A stretch of 64,000 bases of DNA from JABFRG01 sp046351415 (GCA_046351415.1 JAXLYO010000003.1:186001-250000), one strand, 5' to 3'; shown: positions 8,423 through 18,100, counted from the stretch's first letter. A program made the numbers and translations. Notes: generated by a model from the letters alone, not told the origin.

Positions 8423-9190
8423 ATGTTCGGCTTCTTGCGCAAACGCCGCCACGAAGCTCTTCGGGCGGAACCTTTCCCGGAAGACTTTGCTCGCATCATC
8501 GATCGCAACGTCGCTCATGCACGAAGGCTCTCCGCGGAGGACCGAACACGCCTCTGCGGTCTCGTGCGGATCTTTCTGGACCAAGTGCGCTTCGAAGGGT
8601 GCGGTGGTCTGGAAATCACGGACGAGATTCGCGTCACGATCGCCGCGCAGGCGTGCATTCTTCTGCTGCATCGCGACCATGACGAGTTCAAGGATCTCGA
8701 AGTCGTACTCGTTTACCCAAACGCCTACCGCGCACCTGCGCCTCCAAGAGAGCAAGGCATCGTTCTCGACGAACCCGACGTTCGCTTGGGCGAATCATGG
8801 AGTCGGGGAGAAGTCATTCTCGCCTGGGACCATGTAAAGCGCGGAGCAATCCACGAAACCGATGGGCAGAACGTCGTTCTCCACGAGTTCGCGCACCAGC
8901 TCGACGCAGAGGACGGAGCCGTCGATGGTGCACCCCCGCTCGAGACACGCGCGCAATACGCCACTTGGGCCCGCGTGTTCGGTCGCGAGTTCCGGGAGCT
9001 CACGAAGCGACTCGATGCACACAAGTTCGTGGACATCGACCCCTACGCGGCCGAGAACCCACCAGAGTTCTTCGCGGTCGTGACGGAGATGTTCTTCGAG
9101 AAGCCTTCTGCGCTTCGCAAGCGTCACCCCGAACTCTATGCCGAGCTCGCGCGGTTCTACGGTCAGGACCCTGCGAGCAACCTGTCCTGA
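8423..9190 (+). CDS. mtfA: MtfA-type zinc-dependent peptidase
   Basis: A 255-residue protein matching the MtfA/DUF980 family in length and order: N-terminal MFGFLRKRRHEALR, central ITDEIRVTIAAQACILLL, then the zinc site HEFAHQLD (His154, Glu155, His158) and a downstream glutamate in NPPEFFAVVTEMFFEKP. In E. coli MtfA binds the repressor Mlc and has Zn-dependent aminopeptidase activity; whether this organism has an Mlc partner cannot be told. It stands alone, 99 bp after the VTT gene. Confidence 0.88.
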   Translation: MFGFLRKRRHEALRAEPFPEDFARIIDRNVAHARRLSAEDRTRLCGLVRIFLDQVRFEGCGGLEITDEIRVTIAAQACILLLHRDHDEFKDLEVVLVYPNAYRAPAPPREQGIVLDEPDVRLGESWSRGEVILAWDHVKRGAIHETDGQNVVLHEFAHQLDAEDGAVDGAPPLETRAQYATWARVFGREFRELTKRLDAHKFVDIDPYAAENPPEFFAVVTEMFFEKPSALRKRHPELYAELARFYGQDPASNLS

Positions 9191-9297
9191 GCGCGCCCCA
9201 GCCTGCGAACGCTCACTGTCGGAGCGAAGCCGAGCGACGCTTCCTCGCGAAGGCGAAGTCTGAGTCGATATCGCTCGCGAGAGCTCGAAAATGAGAC

Positions 9298-9882
9298 CTA
9301 GGGTGCCGGCTTGATAGGAGCCGCAGGAGGAGGCGCATTCTTCGCGGCGGTCTCCGCCACCGTCTTCAGGGAAGCAAGCCCTCGTTCGAAATCCGGGCCC
9401 ACCATCTTGTCCATGTTCATGAACATCTGGAACAGCTTGCTCATGAAGTTGTTGTTGCCGTCCATGGCCCAAGTGACGCGCGAACCGGTGCCTTCGGGCG
9501 CGAACGTGAACGTCGCGGTATTCGTTGCCGGGAACGGCTTCAGGAATTGGAGCTTGATCGAGATGAGCGCGCCTTGTTGCACCTTCTCGATGGTCATGCG
9601 GCCTTCACCTGCTTTGTCGTTGCCCTTCCACGCATAGGATGCGCCTGGGCCTGAGGCCGGCCCTTCGAACGTTTTCGTCATTTGAGGGTCGAGGTTCTCG
9701 AAGGGCGACCACTTCGCCCACCTATGGAAGTCGTTCACTTCTGCAAAAGCGACCTCCGGTGGCGCGGCGATGCTCATGCTCCGCTCGATATGGAACGTAG
9801 AAGGCCTCGTCGAAACCACGATGATGAAGACGAAGATCAGAAGGACGGCGCCGATGAGGATTTTGCGACCCATGGCCGACAT
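9298..9882 (-). CDS. Membrane-anchored SRPBCC / polyketide-cyclase-like protein
   Basis: A 194-residue protein with one N-terminal hydrophobic helix (ILIGAVLLIFVFIIVV), then an SRPBCC domain starting FHIERSMSIAAPPEVAFAEV and including the WAKWSPFENLDP motif common in bacterial polyketide_cyc2 proteins. It ends in an Ala/Pro-rich tail. A ligand-binding cavity is expected; ligand unknown. ATG 9882 directly abuts the TAA stop of the upstream DUF2277 gene; ATG 9873 is a possible alternative. Confidence 0.75.
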   Translation of the reverse strand: MSAMGRKILIGAVLLIFVFIIVVSTRPSTFHIERSMSIAAPPEVAFAEVNDFHRWAKWSPFENLDPQMTKTFEGPASGPGASYAWKGNDKAGEGRMTIEKVQQGALISIKLQFLKPFPATNTATFTFAPEGTGSRVTWAMDGNNNFMSKLFQMFMNMDKMVGPDFERGLASLKTVAETAAKNAPPPAAPIKPAP

Positions 9883-10158
9883 TTATCCGCGGGCTGCCCT
9901 GGCTGTCCACCGTGCACGTGCTTTTTCGCGCTCGCTTTCCCGCGTACGCATGGGCGTCTTCGGTGGGGAAAGGCTGGCGAGCAAGCGAGCCGTCGCCTCT
10001 GCGATTTCCGTTACTGCGCGATTGAATGCCTCCGTGTCCGCACGGGAGGGAGCGCGTACACCGCTCACCTTGCGTACGTATTGAATGGACGCGGCTTCGA
10101 CTTCTTCGGGGGTCGTCGGCGGTTCGAAGTGGTGGAGGACGCGAATGTTGCGGCACAT
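9883..10158 (-). CDS. DUF2277 family protein
   Basis: A 91-residue protein recognisable as DUF2277 from the start MCRNIRVLHHFEPPTT, the central AASIQYVRKVSG and a basic C-terminus. The function of the family is unknown; the N-terminal Cys and His residues are conserved and could bind metal. It sits immediately upstream of the SRPBCC gene with zero spacing, so the two are probably cotranslated. Confidence 0.82.
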   Translation of the reverse strand: MCRNIRVLHHFEPPTTPEEVEAASIQYVRKVSGVRAPSRADTEAFNRAVTEIAEATARLLASLSPPKTPMRTRESEREKARARWTARAARG

Positions 10159-10231
10159 CCCTTTTCGCTACGTCTCGGCCTTCGGCGCGTCAAGCGAGGC
10201 GATTGCTCGGAGGTCACTTCGGTCTCCGAAG

Positions 10232-11506
10232 TTACCCGTTCCGAGCGCGACGACATTCGGCCACGCGCTCTTCGAGGAAGGCGCGTTCGCGAGCATTCCG
10301 GGTGAGAGATGCTGCTCGAGCAAATTCGCGTTCCGCCTCTTCCCAGCGGGAGAGCTTCATGAGGAAGTCGCCGCGCACGCTGGGGAACAGGTGATAGTGC
10401 TGGAGCGCTGGGTCGTCCTTGATCGTATCGACGATGGCGAGGCCGCGGGCGGGGCCGTGTGCCATGCTCGTTGCTACGGCGCGGTTGAGTTCGATGACAG
10501 GGGAGGGATTCTTGCGGGCAAGCATGTCGTACCGCTCGGCGATACGTATCCAATTGGTCGCTTCGGGTGTGCGTGCTCGAACATGCTCCGCGGCGATACC
10601 CGCCTGCAGCGTGTAGAAGCCATAGTCCGGATCGAGCGCCTCCGCGCGGCCCAGGGCTTCGAGGCCACGCTGAATGAGAAAGCCGTCCCACTTCGAGCGG
10701 TCCTGGTCCAGGAGCAGAATGGGCTCGCCATTTTCCTTCGTGCGTGCCCGGAGGCGTGATGCCTGGACCTCCATGAGCGCTGTCAAACCGTGGACCTCTG
10801 GCTCGCTCGGCGCGAGACCGCAAAGGATGCGGCCGAGGCGGAGGGCGTCTTCGCAGAGGTCCGGGCGTGTAACCGATTCACCGGAGGTCGCGGAGTAGCC
10901 TTCGTTGAAAATGAGGTAGATGACTTCGAGGACCGAGGCGAGGCGAGGCGACAGGTCTTCACCGCGCGGAATTTCGAACGGCACGTTGGCCTCGGCGAGG
11001 GTCTTCTTGGCGCGAACGATGCGCTGCGCAATGGTCGCTTCGGGCACGAGAAAAGCGCGGGCGATCTCCGATGTCGTGAGGCCGCCAAGGAGACGGAGCG
11101 TGAGGGCAACGCGTGCCTCCGTGGAGAGAATGGGGTGGCACGACGTAAAGACGAGCTTGAGGAGGTCGTCGCCGAGGTCGTCATCGAGGGCCGCATCGGG
11201 ATCGGGAGCGCTCGCTTCCGCAGCGGCATCGAGTTCGTGGCCGAGTTCGCTATGCTTTCGCGCGGTACGTGTGCGGCGCCGCACTTCGTCGATGGCGCGG
11301 TTCTTCGCGGTGGCCATGAGCCAGGCGCCGGGGTTTTCGGGGACGCCTGTCTCGGGCCACTTCTCGAGAGCGAGGACCAGGGCATCTTGGGCGAGCTCCT
11401 CGGCGACGCCGACATCCCGAACGATGCGGGCGATGCCGGCGATGAGCTTCGGCGATTCGATACGAAAGACCGCGTGGATGGTGCCATGGGTCTCCGTCGT
11501 CGTCAT
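10232..11506 (-). CDS. ECF42-type RNA polymerase sigma factor with C-terminal TPR-like extension
   Basis: A 424-residue sigma factor. Region 2 spans ~15-75 (ELAQDALVLALEKWPE, then NPGAWLMATAKNRAID) and region 4 ~125-185 (LRLLGGLTTSEIARAF, PEATIAQRIVRAKKTL). A long helical C-terminal extension contains the LLLDQDRSKWD motif characteristic of the ECF42 group. ECF42 factors lack anti-sigma factors and usually sit beside DGPF/YCII-domain proteins; none is visible here. ATG 11506 overlaps the stop of the cytochrome/rhodanese gene by 4 nt (ATGA), fixing the start and indicating coupling. The open frame extends upstream to 12253, but that part is out-of-frame shadow of the upstream gene. Confidence 0.88.
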   Translation of the reverse strand: MTTTETHGTIHAVFRIESPKLIAGIARIVRDVGVAEELAQDALVLALEKWPETGVPENPGAWLMATAKNRAIDEVRRRTRTARKHSELGHELDAAAEASAPDPDAALDDDLGDDLLKLVFTSCHPILSTEARVALTLRLLGGLTTSEIARAFLVPEATIAQRIVRAKKTLAEANVPFEIPRGEDLSPRLASVLEVIYLIFNEGYSATSGESVTRPDLCEDALRLGRILCGLAPSEPEVHGLTALMEVQASRLRARTKENGEPILLLDQDRSKWDGFLIQRGLEALGRAEALDPDYGFYTLQAGIAAEHVRARTPEATNWIRIAERYDMLARKNPSPVIELNRAVATSMAHGPARGLAIVDTIKDDPALQHYHLFPSVRGDFLMKLSRWEEAEREFARAASLTRNARERAFLEERVAECRRARNG

Positions 11507-12714
11507 GGCGTGCCTCGCTTCGTGGAGGCATCGCGCGCATTCCCTGCATCGCTGGGCGCGCCGGCATCGACGGGGGACGAAAAGGGGGCGCGCGGCGGAG
11601 GCTCGACGCCAGGCGCAGTCGTGACGGGATAGAGTCGCCGGTGCCACTCGAGAATGCCTTCGTCGAGGATCACCGCGTGTTTGTACCCGCGCTTGCGGAG
11701 CTCGTTCACGACGTCGCCCGATAGGTGGTGAGGGCAGGCACAGTAGGCGATGACCCATGTCCCGTCGTTGGGGATCTCGGCGAGGCGTTTCGTCTCGTAG
11801 TGAGGGATCGAAAGAGCGCCGGGAATGTGAACGCGCATCCAATCGGAGGGCGAGCGCGCATCGATGATGACCATCCTGCGCTTCTCTGAGAGAGCTTGGT
11901 TCACTTGATCGACCGACACGTAGCGCTCGTCGGGCTTGCATTTCGGGTCCGGACCGCAAGGGTCGGCGCGGAGCTTGAAGGTCGGGTCTTTCCCACGCGG
12001 ATTCAGCACGATGGGTTCCTTGCCGGTCGGAGGGTCGAGCAGGACGACGCGAGGAGTCTTGTCGAACGAGCGCAAATACGACACGAGGTCGTTCAGCTCC
12101 GTGTCTTTGAGTTTGTTCTCCCAAGCCTCCATCGGGGTGCCTGGCCGTCCGTGGACAAGGGCCCACTTGAGGAACGGGTCCGGAGACGCCTCGAGGAACT
12201 TCGGGTTCATGAGGTGAACCGCGGTGCCGCGTGCAGTCTCGGTGCCATGGCACTTCTCGCAGTGTGCCGCGTAGAGCGACTGACCCCGCTTTGGGTCACC
12301 GTTCGGGACGGGGGGCAGGGGGAGTGGAAGGACGGACCCGTGGCTGCGAATCCAGCGCGAGAGTTTTGCGACGGCGAGCGCGTCGAGCGGCCCGCCCACT
12401 TCCTTTCCGTAGCCGGCCATGGCCGTCCCGGGGCGTCCATGGACGATGGAGCGGCGAATCTGGTCGTCGGTCGCGCTCTCGAGATAGGTCTTGTTCACGA
12501 GCGACACGGCGTTGTCGGCGCGATACCCCGTACCATCTTCCCCATGACACACGGCGCAGAGCTTTCCGAAGAGGGCCCCGCCATCCAGGGTGTCGAGTTC
12601 CGACACCGTGAGAGCCGCATCCGCGCGCGATCCTGCATCGGTCTTGTCGCGAGGGCCGCCGCGCGAAATGCAGGCCACGAGGACAAATCCGAGAACGCCA
12701 GCGAGCACCCGCAT
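11503..12714 (-). CDS. Di-haem cytochrome c / rhodanese fusion lipoprotein
   Basis: A 403-residue lipoprotein (lipobox Leu-Val-Ala-Cys, Cys15). Two cytochrome c domains carry CxxCH sites at 53-57 (CAVCH) and 152-156 (CEKCH), each followed by an HGRPGT-type segment with nearby Met. A rhodanese domain occupies ~265-360 (VIIDARSPSDWMRVHIPGA); its active-loop position reads YCACPHHLSG, so a reactive Cys is present. It ends in a Pro/Ala-rich tail. Periplasmic electron transfer coupled to sulfur or thiol chemistry is plausible. It is the first gene of a two-gene operon with the ECF sigma factor and diverges across a spacer with a duplicated 32-bp element. Confidence 0.85.
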   Translation of the reverse strand: MRVLAGVLGFVLVACISRGGPRDKTDAGSRADAALTVSELDTLDGGALFGKLCAVCHGEDGTGYRADNAVSLVNKTYLESATDDQIRRSIVHGRPGTAMAGYGKEVGGPLDALAVAKLSRWIRSHGSVLPLPLPPVPNGDPKRGQSLYAAHCEKCHGTETARGTAVHLMNPKFLEASPDPFLKWALVHGRPGTPMEAWENKLKDTELNDLVSYLRSFDKTPRVVLLDPPTGKEPIVLNPRGKDPTFKLRADPCGPDPKCKPDERYVSVDQVNQALSEKRRMVIIDARSPSDWMRVHIPGALSIPHYETKRLAEIPNDGTWVIAYCACPHHLSGDVVNELRKRGYKHAVILDEGILEWHRRLYPVTTAPGVEPPPRAPFSSPVDAGAPSDAGNARDASTKRGTP

Positions 12715-12742
12715 GCCCGGACCATATCACTTTCCGCGAAGC

Positions 12743-12774
12743 GCAGAATCGACTGACATTGAACTCTTTGCATA
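12743..12774. repeat. Direct repeat, copy 1 (32 bp)
   Basis: Begins GCAGAATCGACTGACA and ends CTCTTTGCATA; identical over all 32 positions to the copy at 12848-12879. Flanking bases differ on both sides, so the repeat boundaries are sharp. It contains TTGAAC, a -35-like hexamer on the plus strand, but no convincing -10 partner. Confidence 0.85.
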
Positions 12775-12847
12775 CCCCCCTGCAGGCGTGCCCCCGAGCG
12801 TGACCTCTTTGCGGAGACGAACGTCGTCATTCCTCCGGCAAGCGGTG

Positions 12848-12879
12848 GCAGAATCGACTGACATTGAACTCTTTGCATA
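12848..12879. repeat. Direct repeat, copy 2 (32 bp)
   Basis: Perfect second copy of the 12743-12774 element, offset by 105 bp in the same orientation. It lies 146 bp upstream of the histone-like gene. Function unknown: duplicated regulator site, duplicated promoter, or dispersed intergenic repeat are all possible. Confidence 0.85.
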
Positions 12880-13024
12880 GGTGGAGGTAACCCGAGAGGG
12901 CCTTCAGTGGAGGTGTGCGGCGAAGCTCCCACCGTTGGGGCCTTGGCGCTTCGGCGTGCTTCCATACCACCTGACGTCGGCGATCCTTCAGCACAGGGGC
13001 GGCCGCTTCGCGTATAGATGCGTC

Positions 13025-13306
13025 ATGAAGAAGGCAGCTGCGAAGAAGGCGACGAAGAAGGCGACTCCCACCAAAGCCTCCGCGAAGAAGGCCGCTCCCA
13101 AGAAATCGGCTTCGACGAAGGCGGCACCGAAGAAGGCCGCAGGAACAGCAAATCTGCGCAACGCTGCGCTCGAAGCGACGGGCCTCGCGGAGCAAGTCCT
13201 CCAAGGACGAAATATCTCTGCCGACGTGGGGCTCGAGACAAAGGGAAACGCCTTCTACGCGGTCGTTCGCGTGCGCGTCGAGGACCTCCCGGCTCTCCTC
13301 GGCTGA
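13025..13306 (+). CDS. Small histone H1-like Lys/Ala-rich protein with C-terminal domain
   Basis: A 93-residue protein. Residues 1-43 are a Lys/Ala/Pro/Thr tract of the AAKKA/APKKS type seen in bacterial histone H1-like and eukaryotic linker-histone tails. The C-terminal ~45 residues (LRNAALEATGLAEQVLQGRN then a strand-like VGLETKGNAFYAVVRVRV) look like a small folded domain I do not recognise. DNA or RNA binding through the basic tail is the likely role. ATG 13025 is chosen because the Lys-rich tract begins immediately. Confidence 0.65.
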   Translation: MKKAAAKKATKKATPTKASAKKAAPKKSASTKAAPKKAAGTANLRNAALEATGLAEQVLQGRNISADVGLETKGNAFYAVVRVRVEDLPALLG

Positions 13307-13314
13307 GTACGCCT

Positions 13315-14085
13315 TCAGGGCTCTTCGGGGGCGATACGTTGGACGCAGAGCGGGCATAGTGCGTCGATGTGCTTGTTCGTTCCCCGATGAAGGTCGAGGA
13401 CGGCCCGCGAAATCTGCGCGAGCTCACGCCGCACTTCACGCCGTTTGCCTTTGACGCGCGCGATGTGCATGTTGTCGTAGGCCGTCGTTTGATGGCGCAT
13501 CCATGCGATGACCGCCGCCTCGGCGCGCTTCGCGACCGAAATTCGCTTGGTCCGCGCGACCGTTCCGCTCCCGACGGGCGTTGCGTGCTTCGTCACCGCC
13601 GCGGCGATCGCTTGCGCGAGCTCCTCGTATTGTGGTGAGAAGCGAAGGAAGGCCAGCACCTCTCCCTCGAACGATGCCACGTAGCGCACCTGCTCGCGTT
13701 CGCGGCGCAGCGTGTCGCCGAGCCGCTTTTTCGCATAGGCCTCCGTCGATCGCTCGGCCTCCAGCGTTGCGCGCGCGGCCTCGATGTTCGCACGGGGCGC
13801 CCAGAGACCCTTCGAGAATGCCTTGCGGCCCTTCTTCTCCACGACGGCCCAGCTGGGGCCCGCGGCCTTCACACGTCGTGTGAGGCCCGCGTCGCCCGGA
13901 GGCAGGCACGCCCAGTCGCTTGGCGCCGCGAGGCGTCTGCCGTCGGGCGCGAGAAAGACACGGGGGTCTGCGGTGGGCGAGAGGATGAGGGAGCCTGTCG
14001 TCGTCACGAAGACGCACCTTACGGCGAGGCCCGCAACCGAATCAAGCCGGCGAGACTCCTTGACAATTTCGAGGTTCGCCTGCAT
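13315..14085 (-). CDS. DUF2293 domain protein
   Basis: A 256-residue protein. The middle (~60-150) contains GPSWAVVEKKGRKAFSKGLW and a long charged helix. Residues ~185-240 carry the DUF2293 signature: AVIAWMRHQTTAYDNM, then RVKGKRREVRRELA. The family is functionally uncharacterised; the basic helical character suggests nucleic-acid binding. A C-terminal CPLCV pair could bind zinc. ATG 14085 is chosen over 14121, because the longer form would overlap the divergent ArsR-methyltransferase start. Confidence 0.75.
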   Translation of the reverse strand: MQANLEIVKESRRLDSVAGLAVRCVFVTTTGSLILSPTADPRVFLAPDGRRLAAPSDWACLPPGDAGLTRRVKAAGPSWAVVEKKGRKAFSKGLWAPRANIEAARATLEAERSTEAYAKKRLGDTLRREREQVRYVASFEGEVLAFLRFSPQYEELAQAIAAAVTKHATPVGSGTVARTKRISVAKRAEAAVIAWMRHQTTAYDNMHIARVKGKRREVRRELAQISRAVLDLHRGTNKHIDALCPLCVQRIAPEEP

Positions 14086-14114
14086 ATTCAATCCGCACAT
14101 CCGCATAGGCAGAT

Positions 14115-15116
14115 ATGACACACCTCTCCGAATACGTGGGCACGCTGAACGTGCTGGGCGACGAAAGTCGGCTCCGCCTCTGCGCGCTCTTGCGTGATCG
14201 AGAGCTCAGCGTCACCGATCTCGTGCGCGTGACGGGCATCTCCCAGTCGCGCGTTTCGACGCATCTGTCGCGTCTCCGCGAAGGCGGCTTCGTACGCGAC
14301 CGCAGGGAAGGGCAGCATGCCTTCTACGCGCTGGCGGCGACATCGCTTCCAGAAAGTGTACGTACCTTGCTCGACGACGCCACCCGCTCCTCCGACCCTA
14401 CCTTGGCTTCGGATCGGAAAAGGCTCGACGAGCTCGAACGCGAGCAGCGAGGTCATTTCCCTGAAGTCCTCGCCGGCGAGATGGAGCGACACTACTCACC
14501 GGGGCGTACTTGGCAATCGTTGGCCATGGGGCTCGCCGCCCTGCTCGACTTGGGCGACGTCCTCGATGTGGGCTCGGGCGATGGCGCCGCCGCTACCTGC
14601 TTCGCTCCCTACTGCCGCTCGCTTCGTTGCATCGACATCAGTCCCAAGATGGTCGCGGCGGCAACGGTACGTCTCCAACCCTTTCCCCACGCCTCGGCTG
14701 AGGTGGCGAACGTCGAGGCGCTGCCGTATCGCGCCGCCTCGTTCGACTCCGTCCTGCTCTTCCACACGCTGACCTATGCCGAGAACCCCGTTGCCGCCGT
14801 TCTCGAGTGCGCGCGCGTCCTCCGCCCGGGCGGGCGTCTCGTCGTCTTGTGCCTAGCCCCCCACGAGCAGCAGAGTGTCACGGCCCCCTACGGTGAGCGA
14901 CACCCCGGCTTCTCGCCGAAGGCCCTCCGCTCGCTACTCGGACGCGCCGGCCTTTCGGTGACGTTCTCGGAAGTAGCCTGTCGCGAGGCCAAGAAACCCC
15001 ATTTCGAGGTCGTCCTCGCCGTGGCCCAAAAGCCCTCCGTTTCACAAAAATCGCAGGCGGCTCCCGCCCATTCACCCAAAACAGCTTCGTCCAAACCACG
15101 CAAATCCACTAGGTAG
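14115..15116 (+). CDS. ArsR-type regulator fused to SAM-dependent methyltransferase
   Basis: A 333-residue fusion. Residues 1-~85 are an ArsR winged helix (ESRLRLCALLRDRELSV, recognition helix ISQSRVSTHLSRL). Residues ~130-290 are a class I methyltransferase with the SAM motif VLDVGSGDGAAA and post-motif VLRPGGRLVVL. The C-terminus is a basic Ser/Lys tail. This architecture recurs beside methionine/SAM-cycle genes, and the stop here is 11 nt before metH. I infer that it senses SAM or S-adenosylhomocysteine through the methyltransferase fold and regulates metH and itself. The 29-bp gap to the divergent DUF2293 gene has a tandem ATCCGCA repeat. Confidence 0.87.
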   Translation: MTHLSEYVGTLNVLGDESRLRLCALLRDRELSVTDLVRVTGISQSRVSTHLSRLREGGFVRDRREGQHAFYALAATSLPESVRTLLDDATRSSDPTLASDRKRLDELEREQRGHFPEVLAGEMERHYSPGRTWQSLAMGLAALLDLGDVLDVGSGDGAAATCFAPYCRSLRCIDISPKMVAAATVRLQPFPHASAEVANVEALPYRAASFDSVLLFHTLTYAENPVAAVLECARVLRPGGRLVVLCLAPHEQQSVTAPYGERHPGFSPKALRSLLGRAGLSVTFSEVACREAKKPHFEVVLAVAQKPSVSQKSQAAPAHSPKTASSKPRKSTR

Positions 15117-15127
15117 GTCTCATTCAC

Positions 15128-18100
15128 ATGTCCGTACACGCGCATCCTCTCCATCAGCTTCTTCGGCAGCGCATCGCCATCATCGACGGCGCCATGGGAA
15201 CGACCATTCGAACGTACGGCATGAAAGAGGCCGACATCCGTGGGAAGCGCTTCGCAGACTCCAAAAAGGACCTCTTGAACAACGGCGACATCTTCTCGCT
15301 CACCCAAGAGAAGATGATCTGCGACATCCATCGTCGCTTTCTCGAGGCAGGCGCCGACATCATCGAAACGAACACGTTCGGCGCAACGAGCATCACCCAG
15401 AGCGAGTTCTTCGTCGATGACCCGCGTGAGCACGGCGGCCGCAAAGACCCGGCCTTCTATCAAGGCATCATCGAAGACAAGTTCCTGAACGACCTCGCAT
15501 GGGAGATCAACGAAACATCCGCGAGGCAGTGCCGCGAATGGGCCGACCGGGTTGCGAATGCCGATGGGAAGCGTCGTTTCGTTGCGGGCTCCATCGGACC
15601 GCTCACCGTTTCGCTTTCGAATTCGCCGGACGCAGACGACGCAGGCTTCCGCGTGTGCACGTTCGAGCAGGTCAAAGCAGCCTACCTGCACCAGGTTCGC
15701 GCGCTCATTGCTGGCGGGTGCGACGTCCTCCTCGTCGAGACCATCTTCGACTCACTCAATGCGAAGGCCGCGCTCGTCGCGATCTCCGAGGTATTCGAGA
15801 AGGAGCCGAACCTCGCGATGCCGATCATGATCTCGGCGGCGGTAGGACGAGGCGGCGAGACGATGATCTCGGCACAGACCGGCGAAGCCTTGTGGAACGC
15901 GGTGAAGCACGTCGAGCCGATCTCGATCGGCCTCAATTGTTCACTCGGGCCCGACCTCATGTACCCGTTTCTCTCCGAACTCGCCGAGAAATCGAACGCC
16001 GCGATCTCTTGCTACCCCAACGCGGGCCTTCCGAACCCCCTTTCGCCGACCGGCTTCGACCTCGAGCCAGCGGACATGGGCCGCTACCTCGCGGAGTTCG
16101 CGCAGGGCGGTCTCATCAATATCGCGGGCGGATGCTGCGGCAACACGCCGGAGCACATCGCAGCCATCGCGAAGGCCCTTGACGGTCGGCACCCGCGCGA
16201 GCTCGCTCACGTCCAGAACGAGTCCGTCAGTGTTCCGGCAGACGTCGGTGAGAAGCAGGCGCCTCTTCCCCTTCGCCTGTCGGGCTCGCAGCCCTTCACG
16301 CAGCAAGAGGGCGTCTACATGATGATCGGGGAGCGCACGAACGTCGCTGGCTCACCGAAGTTCGCCAAGCTCATCAAGGAAGGGAAGTTCGAGGAAGCGG
16401 TCAGCATCGCCCGCCAGCAAGTCGAGAACGGCGCCAACGTCATCGATATCTGTATGGACGAAGGCATGATCGATGGTGTTGCCGCGATGAAGCGCTTTCT
16501 TTCGCTTCTCGGCAGTGAGCCCGAAGTCGCCAAGGTGCCGTTCATGATCGACTCCTCCAAGTGGGAAGTCATCGAAGCGGGGCTCCAGCTCCTGCAGGGC
16601 AAGGGCATCGTGAATTCGATCTCGCTCAAGGAGGGCGAAGAGAAGTTTCGCGAGTGCGCGCGCAAGCTCCTGAAGTATGGCGCGGCGGTCGTCGTCATGG
16701 CCTTCGACGAGCAAGGCCAGGCCGCTACCCTTGCCGACAAGATTCGTATCTGCGAGCGCGCCTATCGCATTCTCGTCGACGACGTGGGCCTTCCGCCGGA
16801 AGACATCATCTTCGACCCCAACGTACTCACCGTGGCGACGGGCATCGAAGAGCACAACAACTACGCGGTCGACTTCATCGAGGCCACGCGCTGGATCAAA
16901 GCCAACCTGCCTCACGCAAAGGTGAGCGGCGGCGTTTCGAACATCTCTTTCAGCTTCCGCGGAAACAACAAGGTCCGCGAAGCGATGCATTCGGCCTTCC
17001 TGTTCCATGCCATTCAAGCCGGCATGGATATGGGCATCGTCAACGCCGGCATGCTCGAGGTCTACGAAGAGATCGAACCCGAACTTCGTGAGCTCGTCGA
17101 AGACGTGCTCCTCAACCGTCGCCCCGACGCGACCGAGCGCCTCGTCGACTACGGCGAGAAGCTGAAGGCTCAGACGAGCGAGGCTGGTGAGGGTGACAAG
17201 AAGAAGGAAGAAGAGTGGCGAAAGGGAAGCGTGGAAGAGCGCCTTTCGCATGCGCTCGTCAAAGGCATCGATACGTACATCGACGCCGACACGGAGGAAG
17301 CACGCGCGAAGCTCGGTAAGCCGCTCTCCGTCATCGAAGGCCCGCTCATGGCCGGCATGAGCGTAGTGGGCGACCTGTTCGGCGCAGGGAAAATGTTCCT
17401 GCCCCAGGTCGTGAAGTCCGCGCGCGTCATGAAGAAGGCCGTCGCCTATCTCACGCCATTCATGGAAGCGGAGAAGGCAGCAATGGCCGCGTCCGGGCAG
17501 ACCGTGAAGACACAAGGCAAGATCGTACTCGCCACTGTCAAAGGCGACGTCCACGATATCGGAAAGAACATCGTCGGCGTCGTGCTCGCCTGCAACAACT
17601 ACGATGTCATCGACATGGGCGTCATGGTTTCATGCGAGAAGATTCTCGAACGCGCCAAGCAGGAAAACGCGGACATCATCGGCTTGAGTGGACTCATCAC
17701 CCCCTCCCTCGACGAGATGACCCACGTCGCTCGCGAGATGGAGCGACAAGGCTTCAAGGTTCCGCTGCTCATCGGTGGTGCGACCACGAGTCGCGCGCAC
17801 ACAGCAGTCAAGATCGCGCCGTTCTACAGCGAACCGGTCGTGCACGTTCTCGACGCGAGCCGCGCCGTTCCCGTCACGACGAGCCTACTCAGTACGGACG
17901 GACGCGAGGCCTTCGTTACCCAGCATCGCGAAGACTACGAGAAGCTGCGACGCCTCCACTCGGGACCCAAAAAGAAGCTCCTGCCCATCGAGGCCGCGCG
18001 GGAGAACCGCACGAAGATCGACTGGAAGCCGAGCGACCTTCCGAAGCCCGAGTTCACGGGGGTGCGCATCCTGGACGACTTCCCGCTTGCCACGCTGCGA

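Larger units (their letters stand above)
12715..13024. other. 310-bp divergent spacer containing a duplicated 32-bp element
   Basis: This separates the cytochrome/rhodanese start (12714, minus) from the histone-like start (13025, plus). It contains two perfect copies of a 32-bp sequence and a 73-bp GC-rich insert between them. An in-frame GTG at 12881 could extend the downstream protein by 48 residues, but the added sequence has no protein-like character. I see no RNA gene here. Confidence 0.5.

Noticed and set aside
10232..12253. A 673-codon open frame suggesting a much longer sigma factor
   Set aside because: The part upstream of 11506 is the out-of-frame shadow of the cytochrome/rhodanese gene; the sigma homology begins at ATG 11506, which overlaps the upstream stop.
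12881..13024. 48-residue N-terminal extension of the histone-like protein from GTG 12881
   Set aside because: The sequence has no family character and would place the repeat copy 2 border at the start codon; ATG 13025 begins directly with the Lys-rich tail.
15117..15127. Cobalamin or SAM riboswitch before metH
   Set aside because: Only 11 nt separate metH from the upstream gene, and the 29-bp spacer before that gene is too short for a riboswitch.
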